Below, piece by piece: positions 15,333 to 23,652 of a DNA stretch of 25,329 nt; positions within the stretch are counted from its first letter, which is position 1; every line of letters begins with the position of its first letter. A program made the translations under genes and the position numbers. A model generated the notes under the pieces. The model worked only from the letters and a program-made list of their open reading frames with translations, was not told the DNA's origin and did no database searches. The stretch comes from Limnoraphis robusta CS-951 (GTDB taxonomy: Bacteria > Cyanobacteriota > Cyanobacteriia > Cyanobacteriales > Microcoleaceae). The DNA is taken from NCBI RefSeq assembly GCF_000972705.2, contig NZ_LATL02000311.1, positions 1 to 25,329 of the forward strand, written 5' to 3'.

Positions 15333-16022
15333 TTAAGGGTTAATTTTTAAGGTTTTCTCAAGAATCTGACAGCATTCTTCGACTGGGGTGCGTTGTCCCA
15401 TCGCCTCCATTAAGGCTTCATAGGCGGACTGATGTTGTTCAATCAAAGTTTGGGCTTGTAGAGTCGCCCAACGCTCTTTGAGAGTAGCTTCCGAAAGGGG
15501 GCGTCTGAGTTGTCTCCAAACGGTTCTAATTTTTCCTCGATCTTCAGCGCCGCCTTCTGCTTTGTCATAAACTAAAGTTTCTGCTGCGATTCCCGCCATC
15601 CAAACGGTGCAGTAGCGATCAATTAATTGGCCGGAAAGCTGACCTTGTTGCAGTTGTCCCAACAACTCTCTATCATTAAACTGAACGCCACCTTGAGCCG
15701 TTTGTCCCTGTCTCCAGGCTTCGAGAGCATTCAGGGCGTAACCCGTGATCGGAATATTCATTAAATAGGCTACCAGAAAATGTCCAGCCTCGTGACGGAG
15801 GATGCGATCGCGTTTTTCTGGAGAAATTCCTTCTATACTTTCAATTAAAACGGTTGAACCCTGACCTTGGAGCGCTAGGGTATCAATTGTCCCCAAAACG
15901 AGCAGCGAAAACACTAAACTTGCAGGAATGATAGGAGATAAATGAATTAGTGGCCCGAGCAGAGCGGACATCGTTAGGGTAAAAATCGTAATCGCAATCA
16001 GATTTAGGGACGTTTGCTTCAT
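15333..16022 (-). CDS. Membrane-anchored M41 (FtsH-like) peptidase domain without AAA domain
   Basis: 229 residues. Two N-terminal hydrophobic helices (about 5-25 and 30-50) lead to an M41-type zinc peptidase domain with H77-EAG-H81 in the motif HEAGH. The later acidic ligand region is GGAEDRGKIRTVWRQL. FtsH needs an AAA ATPase of about 250 residues ahead of this domain; here it is absent, and the linker between helices and motif is only about 25 residues. Proteins like this occur in cyanobacteria and are annotated as Zn-dependent protease or peptidase M41. The start is six bases after the stop of the upstream VanY-like gene, so the two are probably co-transcribed. Confidence 0.8.
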   Translation of the reverse strand: MKQTSLNLIAITIFTLTMSALLGPLIHLSPIIPASLVFSLLVLGTIDTLALQGQGSTVLIESIEGISPEKRDRILRHEAGHFLVAYLMNIPITGYALNALEAWRQGQTAQGGVQFNDRELLGQLQQGQLSGQLIDRYCTVWMAGIAAETLVYDKAEGGAEDRGKIRTVWRQLRRPLSEATLKERWATLQAQTLIEQHQSAYEALMEAMGQRTPVEECCQILEKTLKINP

Positions 16023-16028
16023 AACAGA

Positions 16029-16928
16029 TTAGGGTTCGATCTCAGCTTCGGGGATATCAAGGGAATTTTCCAACTTTGACTTGGCTTTATAAAACGTTTC
16101 TAGACTATGGCGATCGCCAACATAACGCCAATGCCAGGGTTCATAACTCACCCCTTGAGGATTGTCTTGGGGAAAGGATAACTCAAAACTGTAGAAAGCT
16201 GCATTTTCAGCCAACCACTCGAAGGCTTTTGTTTTTTCAAAGCTGACAGCCAGATGAGTATCGGGAAAATCTGCATCCCCAACATCGAGAGCATAACCTG
16301 TATGATGTTCGCTATAACCCGGAGGAGCGCTCACTTCAGCGCGTTTGCTGGCATTTTGTCCCCGTTGGGCTTTCACCTCAAAAAACAGATATTCTTGATC
16401 TTGAATGGTGCGAAATCCAGATAAAGGAATTAAGCGAATTCCCTCTTGCCGAGCGCTATCTGCCATTTCTAGGTAAGCTTGGGCAGCAGCAGAACGCAAT
16501 TTAATGCTGCCATCTGCTGTAATATTTTTCAATTCATCTGGGGATGCTTCTTCGTAGGGAAGATGTCCAAGCAAGTCTTCTGAGGGTTGATCACCGGAAC
16601 TCGCTTCCTCTGTTAAGGGGTTTTCCCCAGCCGGAGAAGCCGTCGCAGAGACTGAGGGTTCAGTCGAAACAACGGTTGGGTTGGGTTGCGCTAAGTCGCT
16701 TGGTGCCTGTGTCATCAAGATGCCAAACTGGTAGTTGAGCAACAGCGTCAGACCAAATGCTATTGTAGCGAGTCCCAGTAACTTCCAAAACAGCCACTTT
16801 CGCTTCGACTGGCTGGCGCCGGGTTCAGTATCGTTAGGATCTCGAATGGCTTCCGGGATATCTTCTGCAACCATTTCGGAGAGGGGTTGTGTGTTTTCGG
16901 GCAGACTTGCGTTATTCAACAGCTTCAC
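16029..16928 (-). CDS. D-alanyl-D-alanine carboxypeptidase, VanY/M15B family
   Basis: 299 residues. A cytoplasmic acidic N-terminus (1-42) is followed by one membrane helix (about 45-70) and a Ser/Thr/Pro-rich linker (about 75-120). The periplasmic M15B domain shows IRLIPLSGFRTIQDQEYLF, the zinc ligands in SEHHTGYALDVGD, and the catalytic and third-ligand motif EPWHWRYVG. VanY-type enzymes trim the terminal D-Ala from peptidoglycan stem peptides. As a signal-anchor protein it should act at the outer face of the plasma membrane. The M41 peptidase gene follows at once; a link between the two is inferred only from spacing. Confidence 0.9.
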   Translation of the reverse strand: MKLLNNASLPENTQPLSEMVAEDIPEAIRDPNDTEPGASQSKRKWLFWKLLGLATIAFGLTLLLNYQFGILMTQAPSDLAQPNPTVVSTEPSVSATASPAGENPLTEEASSGDQPSEDLLGHLPYEEASPDELKNITADGSIKLRSAAAQAYLEMADSARQEGIRLIPLSGFRTIQDQEYLFFEVKAQRGQNASKRAEVSAPPGYSEHHTGYALDVGDADFPDTHLAVSFEKTKAFEWLAENAAFYSFELSFPQDNPQGVSYEPWHWRYVGDRHSLETFYKAKSKLENSLDIPEAEIEP

Positions 16929-17378
16929 TCCTGCTTTTCGTCAAAGCACCACTTATCGATTTTAGACTGAGAGTTGAAAATTATCAGCATTAAGTTTAGG
17001 ATTTAGGCAGCTTTACTCAAATCTAGTGTAAAAGCTGCGTGATGCAGCACTTAAACACCCTAACCCACTCTCAGAGCCTTACAAGCTCTAATTTTTGAGT
17101 CTTGATTTGGCGATTCAACCTTTTAATATAAGGTAAAAGCCGCAATGGGTATCCTTTTTACCAAAGATTAATTTTCCAACATTATACAATTGAGTTTTCA
17201 ATAACAACTATCACTGTTCCGGATCTGTTTATTGATTTTTGGGCTGGGATTGATTTCTTGGGGAATTCCTCAAAGGTTCGGCTAAAAATTTGAGATAAAA
17301 AAGCTAATTTATTTTTGAATCAATCGCGAAAAAAATGATGATTAAATTCAAACCAATTAGAGGCTCATCTCTAAGATA
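16929..17378. other. Divergent intergenic region with alternative hairpins
   Basis: 450 bases between the VanY-like gene (minus) and the transporter (plus). No credible gene is present; a short plus-strand frame at 16735-16965 only overlaps the VanY gene. The hairpin pair at 17007-17048 is the one clear structure. The rest is AT-rich, and promoters for both genes must lie here. Confidence 0.4.
17007..17048. promoter_or_regulatory. Two mutually exclusive hairpins
   Basis: GCAGCTTTAC (17007-17016) can pair with GTAAAAGCTGC (17028-17038) with one bulged A. The last five bases of that arm, GCTGC, can instead pair with GCAGC at 17044-17048 around a five-base loop. No T run follows, so it is not a plain terminator. 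Confidence 0.4.
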
Positions 17379-18311
17379 ATGACTCAACTTTTACAACTCT
17401 ATCAATGGTTAATTGGCGGAGTCCTTTTGGGATGGATTCTCAGACTTATTTTACCCTCTTTTGTTCCCGTTTGGATTGGACGATTTTTATTTTGGGTTGG
17501 GGTTCCTGTCGGAATTTTTGCATTTTTACGTCAAGCTGACTTATCGGGAGGAATTTGGTTAGCCCCGGTTGTGGCGTGGATAGCCATTTTATCGGGTGCG
17601 TGTTTGGCTTGGGTTTGGATCAGTCGAAAACGCCATGATTCTCCTCTCAATCAATCTTGGAGTCGCCCTACTCAAGGGAGTTTTATCTTAAGTTCAATGG
17701 TGGGAAATACGGGTTATATTGGTTTTCCTATCATCTTATCATTGGTGGGAACAGAATATTTTGGTTGGGCGGTATTTTATGATGGTTTGGGTTCTGCTAT
17801 TGGCGCCTATGGGTTGGGAGTATTATTAGCAGCTAAGTTTGGTTTAGAGACTCAAAACCCTCTGTCTTTGATGATAGTCATGTTGAAAAATCCGGCGTTG
17901 TGGAGTTTAGGGTTTAGCTTGGTTTTTCGGGAGGTTCCTTTCCCTTCTGGAGTCGAACAAATTTTACAAGTAATGGCTTGGGGAATGGTTGCTTTATCGT
18001 TGATTTTGATGGGAATGCGCTTGAGTCAACTGTCTTCTTGGCGTTATTTGAAACAAGCTTCTGTCAGTCTGACGATTAAAATGTTTATTGTTCCGTTGGT
18101 TATCGGTACAATTCTCTCGATTTTGGGCGTTAGGGGTTCACCGCTCTTGGTTATGGTATTATTAATGGCAACTCCCCCTGCTTTTGCAACGTTGGTGTTA
18201 GCAGAAGCGTTTAATCTAGATCGGGAGTTAACGGTTACGACTCTCGCTGTCGGTTCTGTCGTTTTATTAATAACTCTACCGTTTTGGTTGTTCTTATTTG
18301 GATCGTCATAA
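17379..18311 (+). CDS. AEC family transporter (auxin efflux carrier-like permease)
   Basis: 310 residues, very hydrophobic throughout, with about ten membrane helices in two halves separated by a polar loop (SRKRHDSPLNQSWSRP, about 82-97). The segment SSMVGNTGYIGFPIILSLVG, with its Asn-Thr and Gly-Phe-Pro kinks, is characteristic of AEC carriers, as is TPPAFATLVLAEAFNLD near the C-terminus. Family members move organic anions such as malate, or other small molecules, across the inner membrane; the substrate here is unknown. It is preceded by a GAGG-like site and followed by a bidirectional terminator. It stands alone on its strand. Confidence 0.85.
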   Translation: MTQLLQLYQWLIGGVLLGWILRLILPSFVPVWIGRFLFWVGVPVGIFAFLRQADLSGGIWLAPVVAWIAILSGACLAWVWISRKRHDSPLNQSWSRPTQGSFILSSMVGNTGYIGFPIILSLVGTEYFGWAVFYDGLGSAIGAYGLGVLLAAKFGLETQNPLSLMIVMLKNPALWSLGFSLVFREVPFPSGVEQILQVMAWGMVALSLILMGMRLSQLSSWRYLKQASVSLTIKMFIVPLVIGTILSILGVRGSPLLVMVLLMATPPAFATLVLAEAFNLDRELTVTTLAVGSVVLLITLPFWLFLFGSS

Positions 18312-18327
18312 CGATTAGCCCTAAAAA

Positions 18328-18381
18328 GAGTTTAAGCCTGAGTGTATAGAACCTCAAGCTTTAACTCGGTGTTTATTTTTT
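18328..18381. terminator. Bidirectional terminator between transporter and tRNA-Glu
   Basis: GAGTTTAAGCCTGAG (18328-18342) and CTCAAGCTTTAACTC (18353-18367) pair at 13 of 15 positions. On the plus strand a T-rich run follows (to 18381). On the minus strand the hairpin is followed by TTTTT. It can end both converging transcripts. Confidence 0.7.
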
Positions 18382-18383
18382 AA

Positions 18384-18456
18384 TACCCCCAAGGGAATTC
18401 GAATCCCTGTCGCCTCCGTGAAAGGGAGGTGTCCTAGGCCTCTAGACGATGGGGGC
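18384..18456 (-). tRNA. trnE: tRNA-Glu (UUC)
   Basis: The 73-base minus-strand sequence folds as a tRNA. Acceptor GCCCCCA pairs with TGGGGGT (one G-U), with discriminator A. The anticodon stem CCTCC/GGAGG presents loop CTTTCAC with anticodon TTC, and the T arm contains GATTCGAAT. No CCA is encoded. In cyanobacteria charged tRNA-Glu also feeds tetrapyrrole synthesis through glutamyl-tRNA reductase. Confidence 0.95.
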
Positions 18457-18798
18457 AGAACTTGTGTTTAGCATTTCTTGCCTTTCACCTTTACTACTAT
18501 AGAGAGATTATTCTCGGGTGTCAACCCCTTTGGCAAAAATTTTTTGTTCTCAATGAGGAAATTCGCTGAAACTCCCTTGAAAGTTAGCTTGTAGGATTGA
18601 ATACCGTTAACCATGAGGAGGGTTAACTGGAGGGGATGTCAATCTCCATTCTTTTGTGAAATGTATCGATTTATGTAGACTGATCAGCAACAAATAAGTT
18701 AAACAAGAGTTAGGAGTTGTTCAGAGTTAGGATAAAGGAGAACGGGACAGGCCTAGAAACCCGTCCGAACTTTTATCTGAAAAAAACTAAAAGTTACT
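18457..18798. other. Intergenic region upstream of tRNA-Glu and succinate-semialdehyde dehydrogenase
   Basis: About 340 bases with no gene. It should hold the minus-strand promoter of the tRNA and the plus-strand promoter of the dehydrogenase. Visible structures are a GTTAACC/GGTTAAC inverted repeat at 18606-18627, GAGTTAGGAGTT-like short repeats at about 18706-18733, and an ACGGG...CCCGT stem at about 18742-18766. Confidence 0.4.
18606..18627. promoter_or_regulatory. Inverted repeat, possible operator
   Basis: GTTAACC (18606-18612) and GGTTAAC (18621-18627) are perfect inverted half-sites eight bases apart, lying between tRNA-Glu and the dehydrogenase gene. This is a typical dimeric regulator geometry, but no regulator is identified. 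Confidence 0.3.
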
Positions 18799-20163
18799 AT
18801 GGGGATTGCTACAATAAATCCAGCGACAGGGGAGTTGCTGAAGACATTTGAAGCGTTAACAGACGCTCAAATCGAAAACAGTCTCAGCCTCGCCCAACAA
18901 GCCTTTGAACAGTATCGGCATCTGCCATACGAACAAAAAGCAAACTGGATGCAGAATGCGGCGAATATTCTTGAAACTGATGCCGAGAAATTCGCTAAAC
19001 TGATGACGCTGGAAATGGGAAAACCTCTCACTTCAGCGATCGCAGAAGCCAAAAAAAGCGCTTCGGTTTGTCGCTACTACGCTGAAAACGCCGCTCAATT
19101 TCTCGCCCCTGTTCCGGCTGAAACGGATGCGAGTCAAAGCTACGTGCGCTATGAACCTATGGGCATTATTTTAGCCGTCATGCCCTGGAATTTTCCCTTT
19201 TGGCAAGTTTTGAGGTTTGCGGCACCTGCACTGATGGCGGGGAATGTCGGCTTGCTCAAACACGCTTCCAATGTACCCCAATGTGCTTTAGCGATCGCTG
19301 AAATTTTCACTGAGGCGGGTTTTCCCGAAGGCGTGTTTCAAACCTTGCTGATCGGATCGGATAAAGTCGCTCAAGTGATCGCTGATGATCGCGTCAAAGC
19401 GGGAACCCTCACCGGAAGCGAACCTGCGGGCATGAGTTTCGCCTCTCTTGCCGGGAAACACATCAAAAAAACGGTATTAGAATTGGGGGGTAGCGATCCG
19501 TTTATCGTCCTCGAAAGTGCAGATCTAGAAGCGGCGGTGGAGTCGGCAGTCACCGCTAGAATGTTAAATAATGGTCAGTCGTGCATTGCTGCCAAACGCT
19601 TTATCCTAGCCGAAGCGATCGCCGATCAATTTGAACAGGGTTTAGTTGAAAAATTCCAAGCTTTAAAAATCGGTGATCCGATGGCAGCCGATACGGATGT
19701 CGGGCCGTTAGCAACACCTGACATTCTACAAGATATCGACAACCAAGTGAAAGCCTCCGTCGCAAAAGGTGCTAAAGTGCTGATAGGCGGTCAACCCCTG
19801 GCACAACCAGGAAACTTTTATCCGCCCACCATCTTGAGTGATATCCCACCCGGAACCCCCCCCTACGAGGAAGAATTTTTCGGCCCTGTAGCGTTAATGT
19901 TCCGTGTCTCCAACCTCGATGAAGCGATAAAATTAGCAAATAGCACAGTCTTTGGTTTGGGTGCAAGTGCATGGACGACAGATGAAGCGGAGCGCGATCG
20001 CTTAATCTCAGAGCTAGATGCGGGTGCTGTCTTTATCAACGGTTTAGTCAAGTCTGACCCACGTTTACCCTTTGGTGGAATTAAACGCTCAGGCTACGGA
20101 CGAGAGTTAAGTATTCAGGGCATTCACGAATTCGTCAACATCAAAACCGTTTGGATTCAGTAA
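18799..20163 (+). CDS. gabD: Succinate-semialdehyde dehydrogenase
   Basis: 454 residues, aldehyde dehydrogenase superfamily. It oxidises succinic semialdehyde to succinate with NAD(P)+. The catalytic general base is E228 in VLELGGSDPF and the nucleophile C262 in NNGQSCIAAKRF. The cofactor region is VMPWNFPFWQVLR, and FEEFFGPVA-like EEEFFGPVALMF and LPFGGIKRSGYGREL are present near the C-terminus. The length equals that of cyanobacterial succinate-semialdehyde dehydrogenases. The next gene encodes the 2-oxoglutarate decarboxylase that makes its substrate, the same pairing known from Synechococcus sp. PCC 7002. Together they replace 2-oxoglutarate dehydrogenase in the TCA cycle. The ATG at 18799 fits the family. 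Confidence 0.92.
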   Translation: MGIATINPATGELLKTFEALTDAQIENSLSLAQQAFEQYRHLPYEQKANWMQNAANILETDAEKFAKLMTLEMGKPLTSAIAEAKKSASVCRYYAENAAQFLAPVPAETDASQSYVRYEPMGIILAVMPWNFPFWQVLRFAAPALMAGNVGLLKHASNVPQCALAIAEIFTEAGFPEGVFQTLLIGSDKVAQVIADDRVKAGTLTGSEPAGMSFASLAGKHIKKTVLELGGSDPFIVLESADLEAAVESAVTARMLNNGQSCIAAKRFILAEAIADQFEQGLVEKFQALKIGDPMAADTDVGPLATPDILQDIDNQVKASVAKGAKVLIGGQPLAQPGNFYPPTILSDIPPGTPPYEEEFFGPVALMFRVSNLDEAIKLANSTVFGLGASAWTTDEAERDRLISELDAGAVFINGLVKSDPRLPFGGIKRSGYGRELSIQGIHEFVNIKTVWIQ

Positions 20164-20349
20164 AAATCATTCGGAATTGAGGATTCAAAGTGAAAAGAAT
20201 TCAGGCTCAACTGATAAATAGAAGAATTGTTGACCGTCGTTGCAATGATAATAAAGTAAGCCTGTAAAGGGTGAACTTTGAATCCGACTCCCGGACGATA
20301 CGGCAATGAATCTCATCTGATTTCAAAATTTCCAATTTTTAGACCTCAC

Positions 20350-21987
20350 ATGAACACAGCAGAACTTCTGGTGAAATGCCTTGAAAACGAAGGAGTGCAG
20401 TATGTCTTCGGACTACCCGGTGAAGAGAACATGGAAGTTCTCGAATCCTTGAAAACCTCCTCCATTCAGTTTATTACCACCCGCCACGAACAAGGCGCCG
20501 CTTTTATGGCTGATGTCTACGGACGCCTGACGGGAAAAGCCGGAGTTTGTCTGTCCACCCTTGGGCCAGGAGCAACCAACCTAATGACAGGTGTGGCTGA
20601 TGCAAACCTCGATGGTGCGCCTCTGGTGGCTATTACCGGACAGGTGGGAACCGATCGAATGCACATTGAATCTCATCAATATTTAGATTTGGTGGCAATG
20701 TTTGCTCCGGTTACTAAGTGGAATTCCCAAATTGTTCGACCCAGTAACACGCCGGAAATTGTTCGGAAAGCCTTTAAACTCGCCCAAGCGGAAAAACCCG
20801 GCGCGGTTCATATTGATCTGCCTGAAAATATTGCCGCTATGGCAGCCATTGGACAGCCTCTAGAACGAGATAAGCGTGAAAAAGTCTATTCAGCTTATCA
20901 CAGTATGAATGAGGCAGCCGTTGCCATTTCTAAAGCTAAAAATCCGATTATTTTAGTGGGAAATGGTGCCTTACGAGCGAATGCCAGTGACTCCCTAACT
21001 GAGTTTGCCACCCAACTGAATATTCCAGTTGTCAATACGTTTATGGGGAAAGGTGCTATTCCCTATACTCATCCCCTCTCTTTGTGGACAACGGGATTAC
21101 AAAAGCGGGATTATATTAGTTGTGCTTTTGATAAAACCGATTTAGTCATTGCCATTGGTTACGACTTGATTGAATATTCTCCTAAAAAGTGGAACCCCGA
21201 AGGCAAAATCCCGATTATTCACATTAGTGCTACTCCGGCTGAAGTCGATAGTAGTTATATCCCCATTGCTGAAATTGTTGGCGATATTTCAGACTCGCTC
21301 AATGAGATTTTGCGCCGTTCAGATCGCGCGGGAAAACCTGAACCTTATGCGTTAAAATTACGCTCAGAAATTCGTCGCGACTACGAACAATATGCTGATG
21401 ATGATGGCTTCCCCATTAAACCCCAAAAACTCATTTATGATTTGCGTCAGGTGTTAGGGCCAGAGGATATTGTCATCTCTGATGTTGGCGCTCATAAAAT
21501 GTGGATCGCTCGTCATTTTCATTGCGATCGCCCCAATACTTGTATCATTTCTAATGGCTTTGCAGCGATGGGAATTGCCATTCCCGGTGCAATGGCGGCT
21601 AAATTAGTGAATCCCCATTTAAAAGTTGTGGCGGCGACAGGCGATGGTGGGTTTATGATGAATTGCCAAGAGTTAGAAACAGCTTTACGAGTCGGAACGG
21701 CTTTTGTAACGCTCGTTTTTAATGATGGCGGTTACGGCTTAATTGAATGGAAGCAAGAAGACCATTATGGTGATTCTTCCTTCATTAAATTTGGGAATCC
21801 TGATTTTGTCAAATTTGCCGAAAGTATGGGGTTAAAAGGCTATCGGGTTGAGTCAGCAACGGACTTAGTTCCTATCTTAAAAGAAGCACTCGCTCAAGAT
21901 GTTCCGGCTGTAATTGATTGTCCCGTTGACTATCGAGAAAATGCTCGTTTTAGTCAACGTTCAGAAGGCTTATCTTGTCCGATTTAA
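20350..21987 (+). CDS. 2-oxoglutarate decarboxylase (acetolactate synthase-like ThDP enzyme)
   Basis: 545 residues from the ATG at 20350 (MNTAELLVKC). An upstream TTG at 20278 would add 24 residues with no family support. The three domains of ThDP enzymes are present. The N-terminal PYR domain has FGLPGEENMEVLES with the ThDP-activating Glu, and TTRHEQGAAFMADVYG. The C-terminal PP domain has GDG (431-433) and NDGG (458-461) about 24 residues later, the Mg/ThDP motif. It resembles acetolactate synthase, but the gene directly follows succinate-semialdehyde dehydrogenase, as in the cyanobacterial alternative TCA route. It converts 2-oxoglutarate to succinic semialdehyde. Older annotation as ilvB is the alternative and is less likely. 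Confidence 0.85.
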   Translation: MNTAELLVKCLENEGVQYVFGLPGEENMEVLESLKTSSIQFITTRHEQGAAFMADVYGRLTGKAGVCLSTLGPGATNLMTGVADANLDGAPLVAITGQVGTDRMHIESHQYLDLVAMFAPVTKWNSQIVRPSNTPEIVRKAFKLAQAEKPGAVHIDLPENIAAMAAIGQPLERDKREKVYSAYHSMNEAAVAISKAKNPIILVGNGALRANASDSLTEFATQLNIPVVNTFMGKGAIPYTHPLSLWTTGLQKRDYISCAFDKTDLVIAIGYDLIEYSPKKWNPEGKIPIIHISATPAEVDSSYIPIAEIVGDISDSLNEILRRSDRAGKPEPYALKLRSEIRRDYEQYADDDGFPIKPQKLIYDLRQVLGPEDIVISDVGAHKMWIARHFHCDRPNTCIISNGFAAMGIAIPGAMAAKLVNPHLKVVAATGDGGFMMNCQELETALRVGTAFVTLVFNDGGYGLIEWKQEDHYGDSSFIKFGNPDFVKFAESMGLKGYRVESATDLVPILKEALAQDVPAVIDCPVDYRENARFSQRSEGLSCPI

Positions 21988-21994
21988 GCTAAAA

Positions 21995-22014
21995 AACCCG
22001 CTTTATTTTCGGGT
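21995..22014. terminator. Possible terminator after 2-oxoglutarate decarboxylase gene
   Basis: ACCCG and CGGGT flank an AT-rich loop (CTTTATTTT), with six A before the stem. The stem is only five base pairs and its right arm overlaps the first hairpin repeat. This is weak for the plus strand; the A run would serve as a U tract on the minus strand. Confidence 0.35.
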
Positions 22015-22148
22015 GGGTGACAACCAATTATTCAACTGCTGAGATCACCAACTTTTTGCTGTCACCCACCCTACTGATATTACTCAGTGGGTGACAACCA
22101 ATAATTCAACTGCTGAGATCACCAACTTTGTGCTGTCACCCACCCTAC
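22013..22148. repeat. Two tandem 62-bp hairpin repeats
   Basis: Copies at 22013-22074 and 22087-22148, with a period of 74 bases, agree at 60 of 62 positions. Each begins GTGGGTGACA and carries TGTCACCCAC near its end, a perfect 10-bp inverted repeat, then CCTAC. The enclosed 37 bases are nearly identical in both copies. It lies just after the decarboxylase gene and could cap its transcript. Confidence 0.9.
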
Positions 22149-22252
22149 ACAGTTGTAGCTTATTAAAATAATATAGATTGCCAAAATGAACCCTTTTCTG
22201 TAACAATAATCAAAGGGAGCAATTTAGAACTAACTGATTTTCTCAATTTATA

Positions 22253-23038
22253 ATGAAAATTGCGACTTGGAATGTTAACTCAATTCGTACCCGTCAAGAA
22301 CAAGTTTTAGGTTGGTTACAGACTAACCCTGTTGATATTTTGTGTTTACAAGAAACAAAGGTTACGGATCAACAATTTCCCCGAGTTCCTTTTGAAGATT
22401 TAGGGTATCATCTTTCTATTTCTGGACAAAAAGCTTATAACGGAGTCGCCATTTTTAGCCGTCAACCCTTAGAAGATGTTACCGTTGGCTTTGCTGCTAT
22501 TCTAGATCCAAATACCGTTCAAACCTTTGATGAACAAAAACGAGTGATCGCCGGAACAATTGACGGAATTAGAATTATAAATTTGTACGTTCCCAATGGT
22601 GCCAGCGTCGGAAGTGAGAAATATCTCTATAAACTTAGTTGGTTAAAACTCTTAAAAGAATATCTCCAAAAAACCCAAGAACAAACCCCAAATATTTGTG
22701 TTTGTGGAGACTTTAACATCGCCTTAGAAGATCGAGATATTCACGATCCAAAAGGTCGAGAAAATCATATCATGGCCTCAGAAGCCGAACGTCAAGCCTT
22801 AACAGAAATTATAGACTTAGGGTTAGCCGACGCCTTCCGTAAATTTAACACCGAAAGCGGACAATTTAGTTGGTGGGACTATCGCGCCGCATCGTTTCCG
22901 CGTAACAAAGGATGGCGCATCGATCATCATTATTTGAGTTCATCTCTGTATGATAAAGCCAAAAGTTGTATCATTGATAAAACCCCCAGAACCCTAGAAA
23001 AACCCAGTGATCATACCCCCGTTGTTGTCGAGTTGTGA
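22253..23038 (+). CDS. xthA: Exodeoxyribonuclease III
   Basis: 261 residues, the standard length. It is the AP endonuclease and 3'-5' exonuclease of base excision repair. Motifs in order are MKIATWNVNSIRTR, LCLQETKV with the metal-binding Glu, NLYVPNG, CGDFNIALEDRDIH with the catalytic Asp/Asn, SWWDYRAASFPRNKGWRIDH, and the terminal SDHTPVVVEL with the catalytic Asp-His. The ATG at 22253 is the family start. It has no obvious operon partner; the preceding hairpin repeats separate it from the decarboxylase gene and the next genes are on the other strand. Confidence 0.96.
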   Translation: MKIATWNVNSIRTRQEQVLGWLQTNPVDILCLQETKVTDQQFPRVPFEDLGYHLSISGQKAYNGVAIFSRQPLEDVTVGFAAILDPNTVQTFDEQKRVIAGTIDGIRIINLYVPNGASVGSEKYLYKLSWLKLLKEYLQKTQEQTPNICVCGDFNIALEDRDIHDPKGRENHIMASEAERQALTEIIDLGLADAFRKFNTESGQFSWWDYRAASFPRNKGWRIDHHYLSSSLYDKAKSCIIDKTPRTLEKPSDHTPVVVEL

Positions 23039-23151
23039 AATATCTTTTAAGCAAAACCTTTTCTAATTTTACTAAGACTGTGAATCAAACTTTTTCATAA
23101 AATCACGGACTAGCTGTAAGCCGAATTCTTCATCATCCCAGCCTATTAATT

Positions 23152-23652
23152 TTAATATAAAACGACCGGAATGTACGACCGAAAATTTTCAAAATCTTTA
23201 TCTGTGGTATAAATACTATAACCACGACGATGAGCTACTGCACAGATTAAAAAATCAGTATTTGAACCTTGAACACCATTACGGCGACAGGTATTGAAAA
23301 ATTCGGCGGCGAGTTCATAGTCTTTGGTTGTTATAGCAGGTCGCGCTGGCTTGTTTACAAGGGTCAAGCCTTGAATTTACCACCAAGACACAAAGACACA
23401 AAGAAGTTGTAAACATTAACCTGCTCATTGCTATAGTTCTAAATCTGGAAAAGCACGAAGATAGTCTCGCAATCGAGTAAACTGTTCACTATAGCGAATA
23501 CCAGAAAGCACTTCTTGACGAATTACCCCCAGTAAAATGACCTTTCCATCTGTAATTAAATCTTGTAGTACATTAACGGTAGTAATGTCATCGTTTGGTG
23601 TATTGCGCCGCAATGCAAGTGACCAAACAGAAGTATTTACAATAACCTTCAT
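23152..23652 (-). pseudogene. vapC: VapC-type PIN-domain toxin, split by an inserted element
   Basis: The N-terminal half (23652 down to 23431) reads MKVIVNTSVWSLALRR... to FPDLEL, then TAG. The C-terminal half resumes as TTKDYELAAEFF and ends IPVVLY. Deleting the element at 23334-23433 and one TA gives an uninterrupted 132-residue PIN protein, the normal VapC length. VapC toxins are metal-dependent ribonucleases using four acidic residues. The later ones are visible (QEVLSG, NTDFL, TTDKDF), but the first, normally Asp in VDTS, is Asn (codon AAT, 23635-23637). So the toxin carries two independent lesions. Its ATG overlaps the antitoxin stop (ATGA). Confidence 0.88.
23334..23433. mobile_element. 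100-bp MITE inserted in vapC, TA target duplication
   Basis: The ends are TAGCA (23334-23338) and TGCTA (23429-23433), with inner arms GCAGGT/ACCTGC and GTTTACAA/TTGTAAAC (23353-23360, 23407-23414). TA flanks both sides (23332-23333, 23434-23435), as expected of IS630/Tc1-mariner-type elements. The middle holds the short repeats CAAAGACACAAAGA. It has no coding capacity. The toxin frame is restored when the element and one TA are removed. Confidence 0.85.

Noticed and set aside
20278..20349. TTG start adding 24 residues to the decarboxylase
   Set aside because: The added residues do not match the family; ATG 20350 begins the conserved PYR domain.
20350..21987. Acetolactate synthase large subunit (ilvB)
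   Set aside because: Gene pairing with succinate-semialdehyde dehydrogenase favours the 2-oxoglutarate decarboxylase family, though sequence similarity alone does not settle it.
22013..22148. CRISPR array
   Set aside because: Only two long units, each itself a hairpin with near-identical interior; there are no short repeats with variable spacers.
23152..23652. Two separate small genes
   Set aside because: They are the two halves of one PIN toxin interrupted by the inserted element.
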